From: Atopsyche davidsoni | Lineage: Eukaryota > Arthropoda > Insecta > Trichoptera > Hydrobiosidae | Reading direction: 5' to 3' | Length of the DNA: 64,000 bases | Assembly (NCBI GenBank): GCA_022113835.1 | Contig: JAILWY010000026.1 | Location: 4,980,001-5,044,000 of the forward strand | In this document: positions 14,401 to 28,200 of the stretch, in pieces | Position numbering within the stretch: the first letter of the stretch is position 1 | How the letters are laid out: each line of letters starts with the position of its first letter | Notes under the pieces: model-generated | Seen by the model: the letters and a program-made list of their open reading frames with translations, nothing else | Database searches by the model: none | Told to the model about the DNA's origin: nothing | Translations under genes and position numbers: made by a program

Positions 14401-17400
14401 TAATTTATTATTCCGTTTGTATTCATTGCTACCAATTGAGATAACAATAAATATTCCGAACTTTAGGTTTTTCTTTCTACTGGATCAGGATAAATGTCCT
14501 AAAAGTAACGTTTCTTATTACGATAAACAAACGATCACAAAAATATAACATACTAATTAAATAGATAGTTTTCTTAAAAAATAAATTTATAATACAAAGC
14601 TACTATTACTACTAATTTATATTAGCAACATATTTATTTTTTGTAATTTTTTTTTATTGATTTACGTATTGTGTCTTCGTGATCGGAATGCTCGACTATA
14701 TATTCAGATAATTTCAGCTGAAGCTTCTCTAACAAATAGACTAACCTTTTGATTTCATTAAGTATACCAAATGAATAAAAATGTTCACTGTACGCAAAGC
14801 CAATATAAAAAGATACTTGGAATAAGGCTGCGTCCTCGCGTAAAGTGCCTTCACCGGTCATATCCGCTGGACGACAGCCCTACCCTGTAATGGAATAAAA
14901 TTGAATACGCCGAGGCAGGGCGGGCGAGAACGTGCCAAATGAAATTATATTCATAATATTTCAGGAAAGAAAAAACCCTGCGAGCATAATTCCGTAATTA
15001 GATAAAAGATGCAATCTAATATTTTTTTAACTTTTGTTAGATGTATTTTTCTCAAATACACGTTGACTTTCAATACTCAAAACTCTATAATTAAAAAAAA
15101 AAAAATACATTCAGGTGTTTGCTCATTTTACTAGGTGATTCGAATGAAATTAAACGTTGGATGAAAGAACTTACAGTTAATCTTTTGAGGTTTTTAAATT
15201 TATTCCTCCGAGCTTTTAGAGTGGCCGGGTTAATCCTTAAATTTCAGGCGGCGATGGCACCCTCGCTACATTTTACTTACAGTAAAACGCCTGAAACTTT
15301 CTAGGCTCAGGTAAAGTGGGCTGTGATGAAACGCCGCGCAGGATTCGGAGGCTCTCCGCTAAACGGCGTCGTTAACGAGACGTTATGAGCTAACTGAACG
15401 CAACCCGACTTATGCTTGTCACAGCGTCATGGCATGAGCAGACTGAACACAACTTGAAGTCGTATAAGTAACTTAATATTTCCAGTTATTAAGTATAGCA
15501 GAGTTACTTCGGTAAGTAGCGTGGAAGAGACCTCTATTAGAAAGTCAAATGCGTAATTCATTACTCACTTCATGATCTATGTTTCTACATTTATAATTTT
15601 AAAAATATACAGTATATTATTAGGGATATTATTTACAACCTGTTAAATATATTTTGATATATAAACCTAACCTCAAATAATTAAAAAATACTATTGAGAA
15701 GAATATGTAGTATTTCGATATATTTCAATTACAATATTTTAGTGTTTTCTTGGTCTAGCAAATAAATATAATAGTATATCCCTTACTTGAATAAGTATGT
15801 TAAGGTTTTTAATTCATTTGTATGGGTAACAGTAATGCAAGACGAAAATGAGTATAACCAGCAAAGTATTTCTAGTCGGATTTTTAAACAAAAAATCTAT
15901 AACTAAACTAATGACAAATCTGTACACTTTTTTAATTAACATAAAAAAATAAAGAAACCAATTTCATTTAATACTTGAAAACCAGTTAAACGAATAAAAA
16001 ATATATAATTATTAAAAATAAAAAAAATTAAACCGAATTGAGTAAATATTATGTGAAAACATAAAAGTAATAATATTTTAATTAGAATTATCTAATCACA
16101 AATCGATCTATAAAAAAGTATATTATTTTGTCTTTGAGGCCGCCTCATTTTCTGGGTATCCCTGGAGATATAATTTTAATTAAATTCACAAAAGCTTTCA
16201 ACTCGGGAAATGATATTTACCTTCTTCAATTAACATTATAAAAATATTTAATTTAGCTTATTATATAACATGCTTAATTGCCACGTCTCGCATTAAAAAT
16301 AATGATAAGCATTCTTCACACTGCTATCTGCTCAACCATTAGGCGAAACTAGTCGCTTAGCGACCCATTTCAAGTGTGAGGTGTCACCCGACACTCGTCG
16401 GAGGCTTTTCTCAGGTACTGAGTGATTCGGAACCAACCTTCCCGGACAATTAACATCCCAGGTTATACTTTGTCCACCTACCCTATGGCGAGAGCCCTCC
16501 CGGGGACATAAGTACAATGCTAGGATATTTCTAATTTATTCACTGCCGGTATAGGATTTCTAAAATTCAATAGTATTTCAAAAACTAAAACATAATTCAA
16601 CATTTCTGGTATCCTTTTAAAAAACTAAAAACAAAAATATTGTTTGACTTTGTTCTCCGCGGTTCGTGTGAATAGCAAGAATAATATCACAACTACCGCA
16701 AAGTAAGTTAGTACAGATTATCAAACAATTCCTTTTATACATTAAGGACTTATTTACATTGCCGAAAATCATATGAAAGCGAGAAAACTTAGGAAACTGG
16801 AGGCAGATTTCAGACGTCAAGTTAAGGAAGTCGTTTTACAAAACCTGGCGGAGACATTAAAATGAGTCAAAAAACTTTTAAAAATGTGTTTATAATTCAC
16901 GATAATTTTGGGATTTGTATTTTCTGTATTCAAAATAATTCAGACCTATTAAATATTCAATGATAAAAGAAAAGTATTACATATTATTTGTCAAAGATAG
17001 ACATCGAAAGCATATTTAATAAAACAGGTGGCGGAAATGGTAGAGATAGAAGTTTCAATGTTTTCTGGGAAAACTTACATATTTTAATATATATCGGTTT
17101 TTTTTTTAAATCTATATTATTAAATATTAAGGAGTAAGAATTTGGAAGCTTCGTAAATTAAATTTCCAATGAACCCAAACCAGCGTAAAATTTACGCAAC
17201 GCAACCCACGTTAGTGTTGTCGTAGTTTACGTAACGAGTTATAATTACAAACCGCAAATATTTATATGTACATATTTGATAAGTTGTACAGGTATTGTTA
17301 GTGATTTAATATCCTTAACGCCTGTTTTTACTGACTAAACACAACACGTAAGCTATTAAAATTAATATTTACTTCTAAATCAGTTTATAAGGGAGAGAAT

Positions 17401-19964
17401 AGAAAGCTTTTGTGGTTTTCAAATTAATCATTAAATAACCTTACTTATTATATTATTTTATTACGTACTTTTTTTTTCAGCCTATAATATTTGTATAAGA
17501 AATAAAACAATTGAAATACTTTATATATTTCGGGTGGCTGAAAAATTTTATGTAAATATATTTAACATTATTTAAATCATATAAAATATGGAAAATATTT
17601 TACAGGAACTTTGTCGTGACACAACCCGACTATTTGCAAGCAGTATTTTATGCGAATAGTGGAAGTGTAGTCAGTTGGAATTTTATGTTATGAAATGTGC
17701 GAGGGGGTTGGCTTTCAGCTGAGAATACCGCCAGTACTAAGGGGTGGATGTTCAAGTTAATTGTCACCTCTCAACCCCTGTCGGTCTGCTACTCTGAAGA
17801 CTCTCGAGCCCTTTTCCAACCATGTGCTATCTTCTGCTCTTTTTCTTTCTTGTTTATATGCTGTGAAAATGAATAAGCACAACCCCAGTCTAAAGAATGC
17901 GTTTTGATAAAAACATATTTTTATTTGTAAAAAAATCACAACAAGAAAAACAAGTAAAAACCCTGTTTACAGTTTCTTTAACGTAGATGTTTTTTTTGTA
18001 TCTTTAAATTTTTAGTTTATTGACTTTTGTAAAATATATTTGTTTGAACATATAAGACAAACATATTTTTGTTTATACAGACACAATTTAAAATTTACAA
18101 CCATGTTGAATATTCATTTCTATTAAATATATTGGTGTTGAAAAAAAAGATTTTCATTCTGTTCTAATGACCATGAAGTTAACAGAATTAATAACTTATA
18201 ACTTCTCAGATTTTATCACTAAATATTGATAAAAAAATCGACAATTAAAATCGCATTTTAAAAAACAATTTCACAGAAATAAAAATCCACGGAAACGATA
18301 AAGTTTCATCTGAAATCGCACTCAGCTTTTTCGTAGACGATAATACAATTTCAGCGAGAACCGCCGGCCGCAAAAAAAGTATTTACAAAAGGCAATGTTG
18401 AATAAGAAATTATTCAGTTGGTAACATCCGGTCTCGACAATTCAATTTTCTATCGAATTCAAATAAGAGCAAATAAAATTTAATAAAGTCTATAAAAATA
18501 ATTTTGAATCACGAAAAACGCGGGCATGTGACAAGAAAAGTATAAATTTAAATTTAGAGGCACCGCAAAGCTATGGAATTAACAAGTTATAATATGAAAA
18601 TTGGAAAACTGTTAAAGGTTTTTTTTTGTAGCTGGTTCATCCTTCTGGGTAGACCGAAGTGCTTTAGACGACATGAACTGAAAAATTCCAATACTGAGCA
18701 TGAACCTCCAGCACATTTTCATAAAAACAAAGTGATCATGATTACTGAAAATTGTCCATTCACACTATACAGCATTAAGAAATTTGATTTGAATTATATT
18801 TCAATTTAAGTATGCAATGCTTGGATAGTTTTTCAGTAAGTTTGTTTGTAATGAATATTTGTTAGTAGTGTGATTGTGGCATGTCTACCCGATGTGACAT
18901 CTACAGGGGCTGGTGACGTCATTAGCGGTCGAGTCGTTTTCGCGGTGGACAATTCCGTTCGACGGATCCTATCGCGGGATATTTTTCGAGTTGCTGTTGT
19001 GTTTTTGCGGAATACTAATTCCTAACTGATCGAGAACGCATCCCCCGTCCCTCTCGGGCTCGTAGAGACTAACGTGATTCATCACAATCATCCCTCCCTC
19101 TCTCGCCCCCTGGAAGGCTTCGTACGCGTGATGCGGGCTGGAAACAAACTGCGGTCTAAGTTTTATTGATGGTTTTTTGACTTTTTGCAAAACGTCGACC
19201 TGCTTGATTTATATCTATAGCAAATTACTTTGATAAAAAAGCACGAATTATTTTTTTTAAATAAAAAATTCACTGGGTATTTTTTTATTTATCTGTTGTT
19301 CATCTTATGTTATCCATGCAGCACGTAAGAATAAATCTTCATGCATAGCAAAATTAAAAAAATATGCAACAAATTTTGTAAAGAAAAAATGTATTTATAT
19401 TCGTAGGTTTTTCTATTATACGAAGATAGAAAACAGTATACTTTATTTATCTTCTTTCATGGGGACGCAGGCGAGAACCAAAGCGTCCTAATCGATTCTC
19501 ATCGGAAATCTTTCCAGGGTTAATAGAAGCCTCTTCCTTAATAAATAAATCACTGATGGTTTCTCACAAAGGGTGGGTCACTAATAAGAGGATATTACCT
19601 CCACTAATTGGAGGCCGGAGCATCTGCCAGGAACAAACAGGGCGCAAGCACACAAATAGAAATGAACTACCCTGATCTTTTGAGCGTGATTATTTCATAT
19701 AGATTATTCAATTACTATTATGCGGTAATATTACTTCTTTTAAAAAATTTAAATAGTATGAATAAATTAAATTTAGTTATGTACATTTCTAGTAGTTTGA
19801 AGAAAGAGAAATTACTAAGATATTGTTAATAGCTTATTTTTTACGGATTTTGCTAGAATAATACAAATCCAAAAAGAACTTAAAAATTGATAAATTATTA
19901 CAAGCTGCGAGAAATAACTTTAAATGAAAGTTTTTGAATCGCCTGAGGGACTTGAAAAATATGT
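11475..19964. other. AT-rich non-coding stretch with GC-rich islands
   Basis: No supported gene. Islands at about 12640-12790, 13590-13760, 14820-14930, 15290-15420, 16330-16510, 17700-17820 and 18880-19190 lack sustained frames. The island at 18880-18960 includes TGACGTCA. The 16330-16510 island looks repeat-like but was not identified. Confidence 0.55.
15378..15465. repeat. imperfect 49-bp tandem duplication
   Basis: ATGAGCTAACTGAACGCAAC at 15385 is repeated as ATGAGCAGACTGAACACAAC at 15434. Less similar flanks read CGACTTATGCTTGT and AAGTCGTATAAGT. The area is slightly GC-rich and non-coding. Confidence 0.55.
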
Positions 19965-20020
19965 GTTCACTTTATATTCTATACATTCCTGACAAGGGAT
20001 GTATAGAATATAAAATGAAC
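19965..20020. repeat. hairpin, 26-bp arms, 4-nt loop
   Basis: Arms 19965-19990 and 19995-20020 pair at 24 of 26 positions around the loop GACA. The arm core is TATTCTATACAT. Arm length and mismatch level resemble a small RNA precursor, but the stem is AT-rich and the loop very short, so an inverted duplication is at least as likely. Confidence 0.7.
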
Positions 20021-23000
20021 TTGTATAAAACACATCTAACTAAACCCATCTGCTTTATTTATGTAATATTCTTTATAAAATTATTATTGTCTGTATAAAC
20101 AGTTTCATTATATAACAGAGTAAACATTGAAATGCTAATATATAAAAAATAAATATGTTATGGAAACTTTAAGAAACTCGATGATTTTGTGATTTCTTAG
20201 ATGTTAAAGATTTTTTCTGTCCTGTAATATTTCAGAAGATAGACAAAAAACATCAAGAGGTTTATTTAATTAACGATTTCGTTCACTGATATTCCGACAA
20301 GGTTTTCTACTTCCTTGTTGTTCAATGTTTGCTGTTTAAGTAGAAACCATGTTTGATATAAACCCAACTCATATATGAGGAGGGATCAGCCAAGTAAGGA
20401 TAAAAGGGACGTATCTTTGACCAGTACATTACTTTGATCCTTTGGCGGAATTTTGTTTGGATTAACAGGTACCTTGTGGAGGGGAAAACATGCCGAGGAA
20501 TTATTTACTCATTTCAGCAATGCTTGCCTTTAATGAATGCTGGCATTTAATGATATTAAGTAATTACATGCATAACATTAAATATTAACATTTACATAAG
20601 TAAATAATATTACTTTATGCAGACATCATAAAACGATCCGCATTTTGACGTACGACGCCAAAAAAGTTAACTTCATTTGTTATATTTAAATAAAATATCA
20701 CCAATGAGTCAGGATTTAAAAGTGATAGTAACATTATAACTTAAATATATATATATAGAGTGATGACCTAAATGGAGTTTGAAAGTCATTTTATATATAT
20801 CTTCATTACTCTATTCGTAAAAATCAGAAGCTGCACAAAATCATGGCGATCATCAATCAACGCAACAGGACATGACGTCAGATCGGATCCTCAACAATGA
20901 CGGCATATTTTTACTGACAATCTTCCATCAGAGAAATACTGACGTTTCGCATTGATAAAAGAATTCTTCAGAGACAATATAAATTCAATTTTATTAAATG
21001 CAGAATGTAACATCAAAGATATCATGTTTCATTGTCAGAAGGCTCGACAACAGTGACGAAGGTTCTTTTAATATAATGGAGCTGTAAGCTTCGATCAAAT
21101 ATGCACAGAGGGTTTCGGTTGGAGAAGAAAATGGTCACCATTACATATACCTGAAAAATATATAAAAACGCATTTGTATGTAAAGCTTTACTTTTTGAGT
21201 AAATGACTGTCTTATTTTGCTAAGATGATAAATTTTGGCGCAATTTAAGATAGCGAAAAATAACTTATGCATTTCGCATATAGAATTGATAATTATTATC
21301 TCTTGGACTACCTTGTTACATTAATGCATCGATTCTTCCAAATGAAGAGGTCATAATCAACGATTTACTTCTGATTATATGCTCGTATATTCGACAAGAG
21401 CTTGATGATCATTTTTATCAGTGAGAGCATTCTGGGCCTGTCAGAGATCAAAAATAAAACTTGTTAGAAATAACCGACGAGGCAGACCTGAAACATCAAC
21501 AAAATATCGTCTCTATCTATTCAATAGACATTTTAACTAAGACTCTTGAACTCAAACTTTGCAATAAAGTTTAGAGAAAAAAAATCCAAATAGCAAAAAA
21601 CTGCGAAAAGATTATATCATGGTACATTTTTGGCCGATATTTTGATTTTTAAATAATATCAATTTATTAAAATATGTAAAAGGCCAAACAAAAAAAATAA
21701 ATTATTTCTTTTTTATTTTCTGGTCCTAAAAATCCAGATGGTTCTAGAAAAAAATGGGTCATTTGGTACACAATACAGTCGCCAACTTGAATAAATACAA
21801 AACCTTCAACAACAATTGTGATGAATAAATAAAGTACGCAGAATCGTTAAATGGATTTTCGAATTTGAATACAAGCAAAAGAAAACAGTGTGGCTTTATG
21901 CCTGGAAATTATAAATATTCAACCATCTGCTCATGACGAGGCTCATTAATATTGCATGCTACAACTAGAAACGAGAATTATGGTACAATGAATCTGACTA
22001 ATGCATTATAACACCCAGTTCTCTTTGATACTGAACTGAACAAATTGAACAATGCGATACAAATATGGCTTTAATTACCAATGCTGTTGTGATCAAAATA
22101 GTTTATTAGTATTTTCTCTATAATCAAATTACTAAAATGTAATTTCGTCACACTGTACATACACAAAAGTATATGTTACTACATTTTTATTACTATTATC
22201 TCCGAATCGTCGCTTCAGTTTTTGTCACAACCCGCGGAATATTTTTTTTCCAGGTTGAACGTATCCGAATGTAGGTAACATGAACAAATATTCTACGACT
22301 ACAAAATTTTTTTAAGGAAAAAATAAAGTAGGTAGGTTGCATTTTTAAGCAGTTGGGATAAATCAGAATCGGTTCAGTGCAACTCCAGTGATCGATTGTA
22401 ATGCATTCCCATTTTTGTGTAGATTATAATTTCTTCTTTAATCGTAATAAATAAACAAACTAAGACATAAGCATTGGAGGGATATCACTTACGGTTTGCG
22501 AGGCGGAGACGGCCTGTGTGACACAATGGACAAGTCCAAAAGCGCCAGTCCGAGGGGACGCTTTCTTCATTTTCAATCAACTTGTGCAAATGTTTGCTAG
22601 GAATGTTCATCTCGGGGGTATTGTTCACGACGAGGACACTCGCATTGTGCCCCGCGCGGCTGCACCTGATTCTGTATATTCAGTAGTGATAAATATTGAA
22701 GAACAAAATTGACAATTTTCGTGCCAGTCTTCACATCTTTTTGCACGAGTCACGCTCTGGGGTAAGCACGCTAAATGTCACATAGTTATTGCATGCAAAT
22801 GTCACGTATCAAAACGAAAAACACTCAGTTTTGTTAAACACTGTTTTTTTACACAGAATACAACTTCTTTTAAAGCACTGATAAAATATTGGAAAAAACT
22901 ATTTAAATCTATAAAATTCATTATCCGAATTGACAATCCATAAAACCAAAATGACAGAACTAAAACGTGTCTCGTAAACGCGACTATGTACAGTGTTGAC

Positions 23001-24834
23001 AACTGAGAAAATTTATTAAAAACCGAAAACAACCGATTGAAATATATTTCCTATGTACTGTCAAATATCGCATACTCTTGATTATATTTATTATTATTTT
23101 ATATTAAAATGCTTAAGAAGCGACGATGTTTTGGGTATGTGTCATGCATATAAATAACAACCAAGCTGCATCGAAAAATGCTGATATTGTCTGCAAAATC
23201 ATCAGGGCATTTTTTTGCACAGTGATTATTTCTGAAATTAATGAATCTTATTTTTTATTAACGATATTTTCGTGTTGCGTTTCAAGCATGCTTGCCCTGT
23301 ACATTCTCAAGCAGGCAACACTGCAGGTGAGGCGGATCTCTACCCGGGCGGGCCTCGCGGGCGCGGCGTAACTCGAGGCACTTAAACAACGTCGCAAACA
23401 TGAAACTTGCCCCGTATTGTTACATTTGATGAAAGGAGGATTGTTGTTGCCGGATTTATTAGCGCGCTGTTACCCGAGAGAGAGAGACTCGGCGCATATT
23501 ATTTAAGTGAGATGGCTCGTTTGGTTTGCCAAATGAGCCGTCGCTCTACTATATTTTGTTGCTACAATGAATTTATTCTATTATTTCTTAAAAAAAAAAC
23601 GAATAATTTTATATATTTAAATATATTATTTTGGCAGAAGTTTTAGTTTTTGATTATCAGATTCACGTACTATATTTCCGAAGCGTATCTTTATAATTTA
23701 AAACTAAGTAGATTTCAATTATAGTTACTTATGAATTACATAGCACACTTCCAGAACTATTTAAAAATATATATATATATGTATTTTTTTAATACATACA
23801 AGGTTTTATAGACTACACCAGCTATATTTTTAACATATACAGTAAAATTGTGGTTTACTGTTCACTCATATATTTTTATGATTTTTGTATTGTTAGAAAT
23901 TATAAATTGTAATAAACATTATTATAAACTTTAGTTTACCAATGACGTTATTTACCAAAATTGTCCCGAATAAATTGATATGTAATATGCACATTGTAGA
24001 GATGCATTAAATACTAAAAAAAAATCAATAATCTCCACGTGTATCTTTGTTTTAACCGAATATATTTTAATACATATAAGTCATGTCACATAGACCCAAC
24101 AAATAAAACAGCACAAAAGCAGCAAAGCACTTAATTGCATACAACCCGTTTTTATACTTGCAAAATGCTAATTTAAATTAACCGATAGTACTTTTTAGAT
24201 AATTCGGAAAAAGCATTACTTTTTGTACATAAAAAGTTTTTTTTTTTAAATTTTCAGTGAGTGTCGAGAAACTAATAAGTTTTGTATTTGGGGAGTAAAA
24301 ATTACGATAATCTAGATACAACAAGGGAGGCTTGCAGAGCAAACCAGATCTCCCGGCGACCAAACAAGCGCATTCTCTCAAATTGCCTCCCTCCTCGTCA
24401 GGCAGCCGAAGGTCCCTCGGACCCTCGAGTTATTTATTGGCGATGATCAGCTCGAGACAATGGCGCTGCCGCGGAGGACCCCGGCCGCGGCAATAACAGA
24501 TGGAGATTGGCTCGTGATTGATGCCCTGCCGCGGAGGATGCTTATCTTCTCCTATTGCGCCATGTGAACTTGATCCGTGTTTTTTCAAGGTGTGCACAAA
24601 TGTGCTCTTGCGATCTGCGGTCTCTTGCGTGCCAAAACATTGATTGTGGGTGTAATAAATTATTTTTATTTTTCTTAAGACTTTAAAGATACCTGAATAA
24701 AAAACTATGTATACGAATATATCCTCATACAATACGGAATCGCTTTTGTGTACGAACATATTCAGATTTTTTTTTAAATATATGAACAGAAATTCATTTT
24801 TTTTGACAGAGAGTACTTGGTGGAATTCCATTTT
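20021..24834. other. AT-rich non-coding stretch
   Basis: No supported gene. AT dinucleotide runs occur near 20744-20757 and 23768-23780. The region about 20790-22060 has a more balanced composition and may be a decayed mobile element, but no domain could be read. A GC-rich patch is at 23320-23420. Confidence 0.5.
24466..24538. repeat. 60-bp-spaced direct repeat CTGCCGCGGAGGA in a GC-rich island
   Basis: The 13-mer CTGCCGCGGAGGA recurs at 24466-24478 and 24526-24538. Both lie in a GC-rich island (about 24340-24620) that contrasts with the surrounding AT-rich DNA and contains CCGCGG palindromes. Confidence 0.7.
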
Positions 24835-25204
24835 AATATTTTTGAGTAAAATACTTGAGTGATTTTCCACATGTTCGTTTTTATTTGTGATCGGTTTCGC
24901 CAACCTTTCACTCAAAGCTGAAAGATAATTACCCCATTAATATAAAAACATTTGTTCACAAAATTTGCAATTATATAGAATCCTCCACTTGTCAGGTACA
25001 TTAAAATCACATTAGCCCTTACCACCTGACAATCACTCTCTCTCGTTCCAACAACCTCTCCCTCTAACAATTGTTTACTTAATTGCTTATTAATATATAA
25101 AATCTCACTCTGTTTGATAATGCCAACGTGAAAGGTTGGCGAAACCGGTCACAAATAAAAACGAACATGTGGACAATCACTCAAGTATTTTACTCAAAAA
25201 TATT
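24835..25204. mobile_element. foldback / MITE-like inverted repeat, 77-bp arms
   Basis: Arms 24835-24911 and 25128-25204 are reverse complements at 75 of 77 positions, separated by 216 bp of pyrimidine-rich, AT-rich sequence without a frame. The arm holds the segment GGTTGGCGAAACCGGTCACA and the tract CACTCAAGTATTTTACTC. The outer ends are AATATTTTT, with only short AT-rich flanks, so no target duplication can be claimed. The near-identity suggests a recent non-autonomous DNA element or a local inverted duplication. The 161-codon minus-strand frame at 24430-24915 begins in this arm and is probably fortuitous. Confidence 0.75.
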
Positions 25205-28200
25205 TAAATATATCAACCTTTTGAAAATAAAGAAAATATCTTGTTCAATTACTATATTTGCTGTTTAAAAAATAAAAAGTCTATTTTATCACTGGTAGTC
25301 ATCGTAGCAATCAATGTTTTTTTCAGTTGAGCAAAGTCAAGCGTTCTGCGTTGAAAGAGTTATTTTTTCATTGAGTCGGCTGTTATGTTAATACGGTGGA
25401 ATTTTTCGATCCGTATCGGATGATACAAAAAGATTGTATCGCCAAAATTATTCCCATAATATTTCGAGTAGCGCGAGACCGGTCATAACTCCATCACACA
25501 CTTACTTATCGTTTTGTATTGCACTCGGACTACAAACGACGGGACGGCTACCTGCGGGCGTGTTCGTAGGCACGAGCGTACCTCCAACTTAATCACAATA
25601 AAAGTTGGTATTTCCTTTTGTTCCTCGCCGTATCGCAGGGGAGAGCAGGCCAATTCCAAGCGGTAATACAAACCGCGGTCAGATCGATCCCGCCTGATTG
25701 CTGAAGGAATTACGTGTCGAGAGAGGTGCGCTGAGTCTGCCTCCAACCCTCGGATGCCTTCACGCGAATTAACTGCCCAGTACCCCAAGGCTTTTTACGA
25801 AGAATGCCTCGTGGCATCCTTTTGGTTGTTTTGTTTGTACACATCGCGTACAACAGCGCTTCAAGCATATTATATTTACAGAGCTACTTAACACGTTTCG
25901 ATATGTGAAGATTGATTGTTTTGCACAAGTCCTGATGTTGTATTTACACAGCTATTACATTACACCGCCAACTATGTAGTTTTGAAGATCTACTTTTTTT
26001 TTACACATGCTTTCATTTGTTAAGTTTATATGTTATAAAAAATAATGAAATTGAATTTATTATTACAATGAACGCTCGTCGTTTGACGGTTAAATAGTCT
26101 CCACACCTGGGATATCATTTGCAACTCGTGTACTGACAGGAAAGAAGCTGCCCACTCTCCGAGTGGTCATACACCAGGTGCTAATGGACCGGAGAGAACT
26201 GACCATAATAACATACACTACAGGTGTGAGCTCCGAGGAACTTCGATATACTATTGCTTGTTGGTTAAAAATATATTATTTCACTGTCAATTCCAGTCGT
26301 ATAAAACTTTATATTGATGTTGCGTACCTTGCATATTTCAATCACATAAAGTAAGCAAAAAAAATAAAATAATTTGAAAAAATTACACAAGGAAACTGTA
26401 AGAGCGTAATCTGTTTAAGCTCTTCAATTTTAAACATCATATCAGGAAAATCGTTTAATATTTATTGCCAATTAAAACCCATGTTATTTCAATGAAACAT
26501 CAATGAATCCTATTCTATATACATGTCGTATCCTGATCGAAAATAATAAAAAAATATCAAAAAAGTCAGTATTATATATATTACATGTAAAAAGCATTTT
26601 TTATAATAATAAAAACAGCGACGAGCTCACTCGGAAAATTTGGGATTTGGTTCAAGTCGTGCTTTAATTTTAACTTTGCAAACAGTTATACAAAAAGTTG
26701 TGAGATTTTTAAATTTATTGTATTTTGCTAAATTTTATTTTAAGCGTTAGTATGATTGTAAAAAAAGTTAACACCATATTTATTTAATTAGAAGCCCACG
26801 CAATAATCACTCTGTAGGTCTTGAATGTGAATGTAATAAAAAAAGCAATTAATTGCACTTTATCCTCATTTTTCAGCGTTTATACTCTTTACAGAGAAAC
26901 ATGACTAGACATATCTGAACATCACAAAAAGAGGCAAAGGACTATTACATTTAAAATAAGGAGAACAGACGACCTTCAGCAAGAAAAAAATATTTTCGGC
27001 CGTTAAACATAAAAGGGTAGAACATAAAAAGTAGATTACGTGTAATTTTCACAAAATATCATTTAAGAAAAATACTTTTCTACGTTTTTATTACACCTTT
27101 TTTTCGTTGTCTAGATATTTCAGAATTTACTTTTAGTTTTTGCGCCGCGTGACTGATCTGCAAATGTTTTTTTCGTCTTGGAATAGGAGATAGAAAAAGC
27201 CGCAAAAATGTTTTGTAACTAAACTGTTATGCCAATGAGCGCGCAGAGTTGGCCAGTGGAAAACTTGTTCTCTCGTGAGGGAAGTGAATTATTTTCAGGT
27301 ATAAAGGCAACCGTCCCACCCCGCTTTTCCTTGGGGATTGGCGGGCAGCAATAAAACTTCACGATTCAATGGGATTCTCGTGTTTTCTATTCAATGTACG
27401 GATTACAAAAACCTATTTTGGATATCAACTGGGTTAAATTTATTCTACCTAAATAAGTGATCTAGTAAACCCATTCCTTTTTTACAAAGAGATTTTACAC
27501 ACACATACTCAATGAATAACATTACGCCAATATTGATCAAGCGTTAGGCATGATTTAATGGTCATTACAGAGAAGTACTTTTTAAAATTTGTTTTACTAA
27601 TTTTAACATGTAAATTCTTGCTTAAAATCCCAATTGAGCCATAATCCAAAAACTCGTTTCTCCAGCGCTCGCATCTTAAATGCATTAATGCTACATAAAC
27701 AATTATAAACATCACAAAAGCATTTTTAAATATCTCCGCACCGGTCCTGGGTAATTTATTATCATGAAGCCTGTCATAAAGTCATTAAATATTTAATTAT
27801 AAATTTAATATTTAAATGATCCTCGCAGAAGAGAGTCTCACCGCACCCCTAATTCACGAGGGGAAGGAGAGAGGCAACGCAAGAGCGGGAGAAAGAAAAC
27901 GTTTCTTGCTTGTACTCAAGCCAATTCACCCTTTAATATTTTACTTTTGCTAATAGACCATCAGAATATTAAACGCAATGCTTTAGAACCGTAAACAGAA
28001 AAAAATATAAAAAAGAATTTTTTGAAGTAAAAAAAACCTCCACTTCTAAAAGTAATATTTTTTAGATAATCAATTAAAACATGACACAATTAAAAAAATC
28101 TCTATAAAACCTTTGGAGACACAGACTCTTTTATTTCTCAATCTTAGTGCCAACTTTCACTTATCGATTTTATTAATGCTTATTAATATACTATAAGGTT

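Noticed and set aside
16330..16520. GC-rich island resembling a mobile-element 3' end
   Set aside because: No terminal repeats, target duplication or second copy in the window; the resemblance is only an impression.
20790..22060. Possible decayed non-LTR retrotransposon
   Set aside because: One short GFMPG-like string near 21890-21905 recalls reverse transcriptases, but no flanking RT motifs could be read in any frame.
24430..24915. Longest open frame in the window (161 codons, minus strand)
   Set aside because: No recognisable domain, mixed AT-rich and GC-rich composition, and its start lies inside an inverted-repeat arm. It looks like chance plus repeat sequence.
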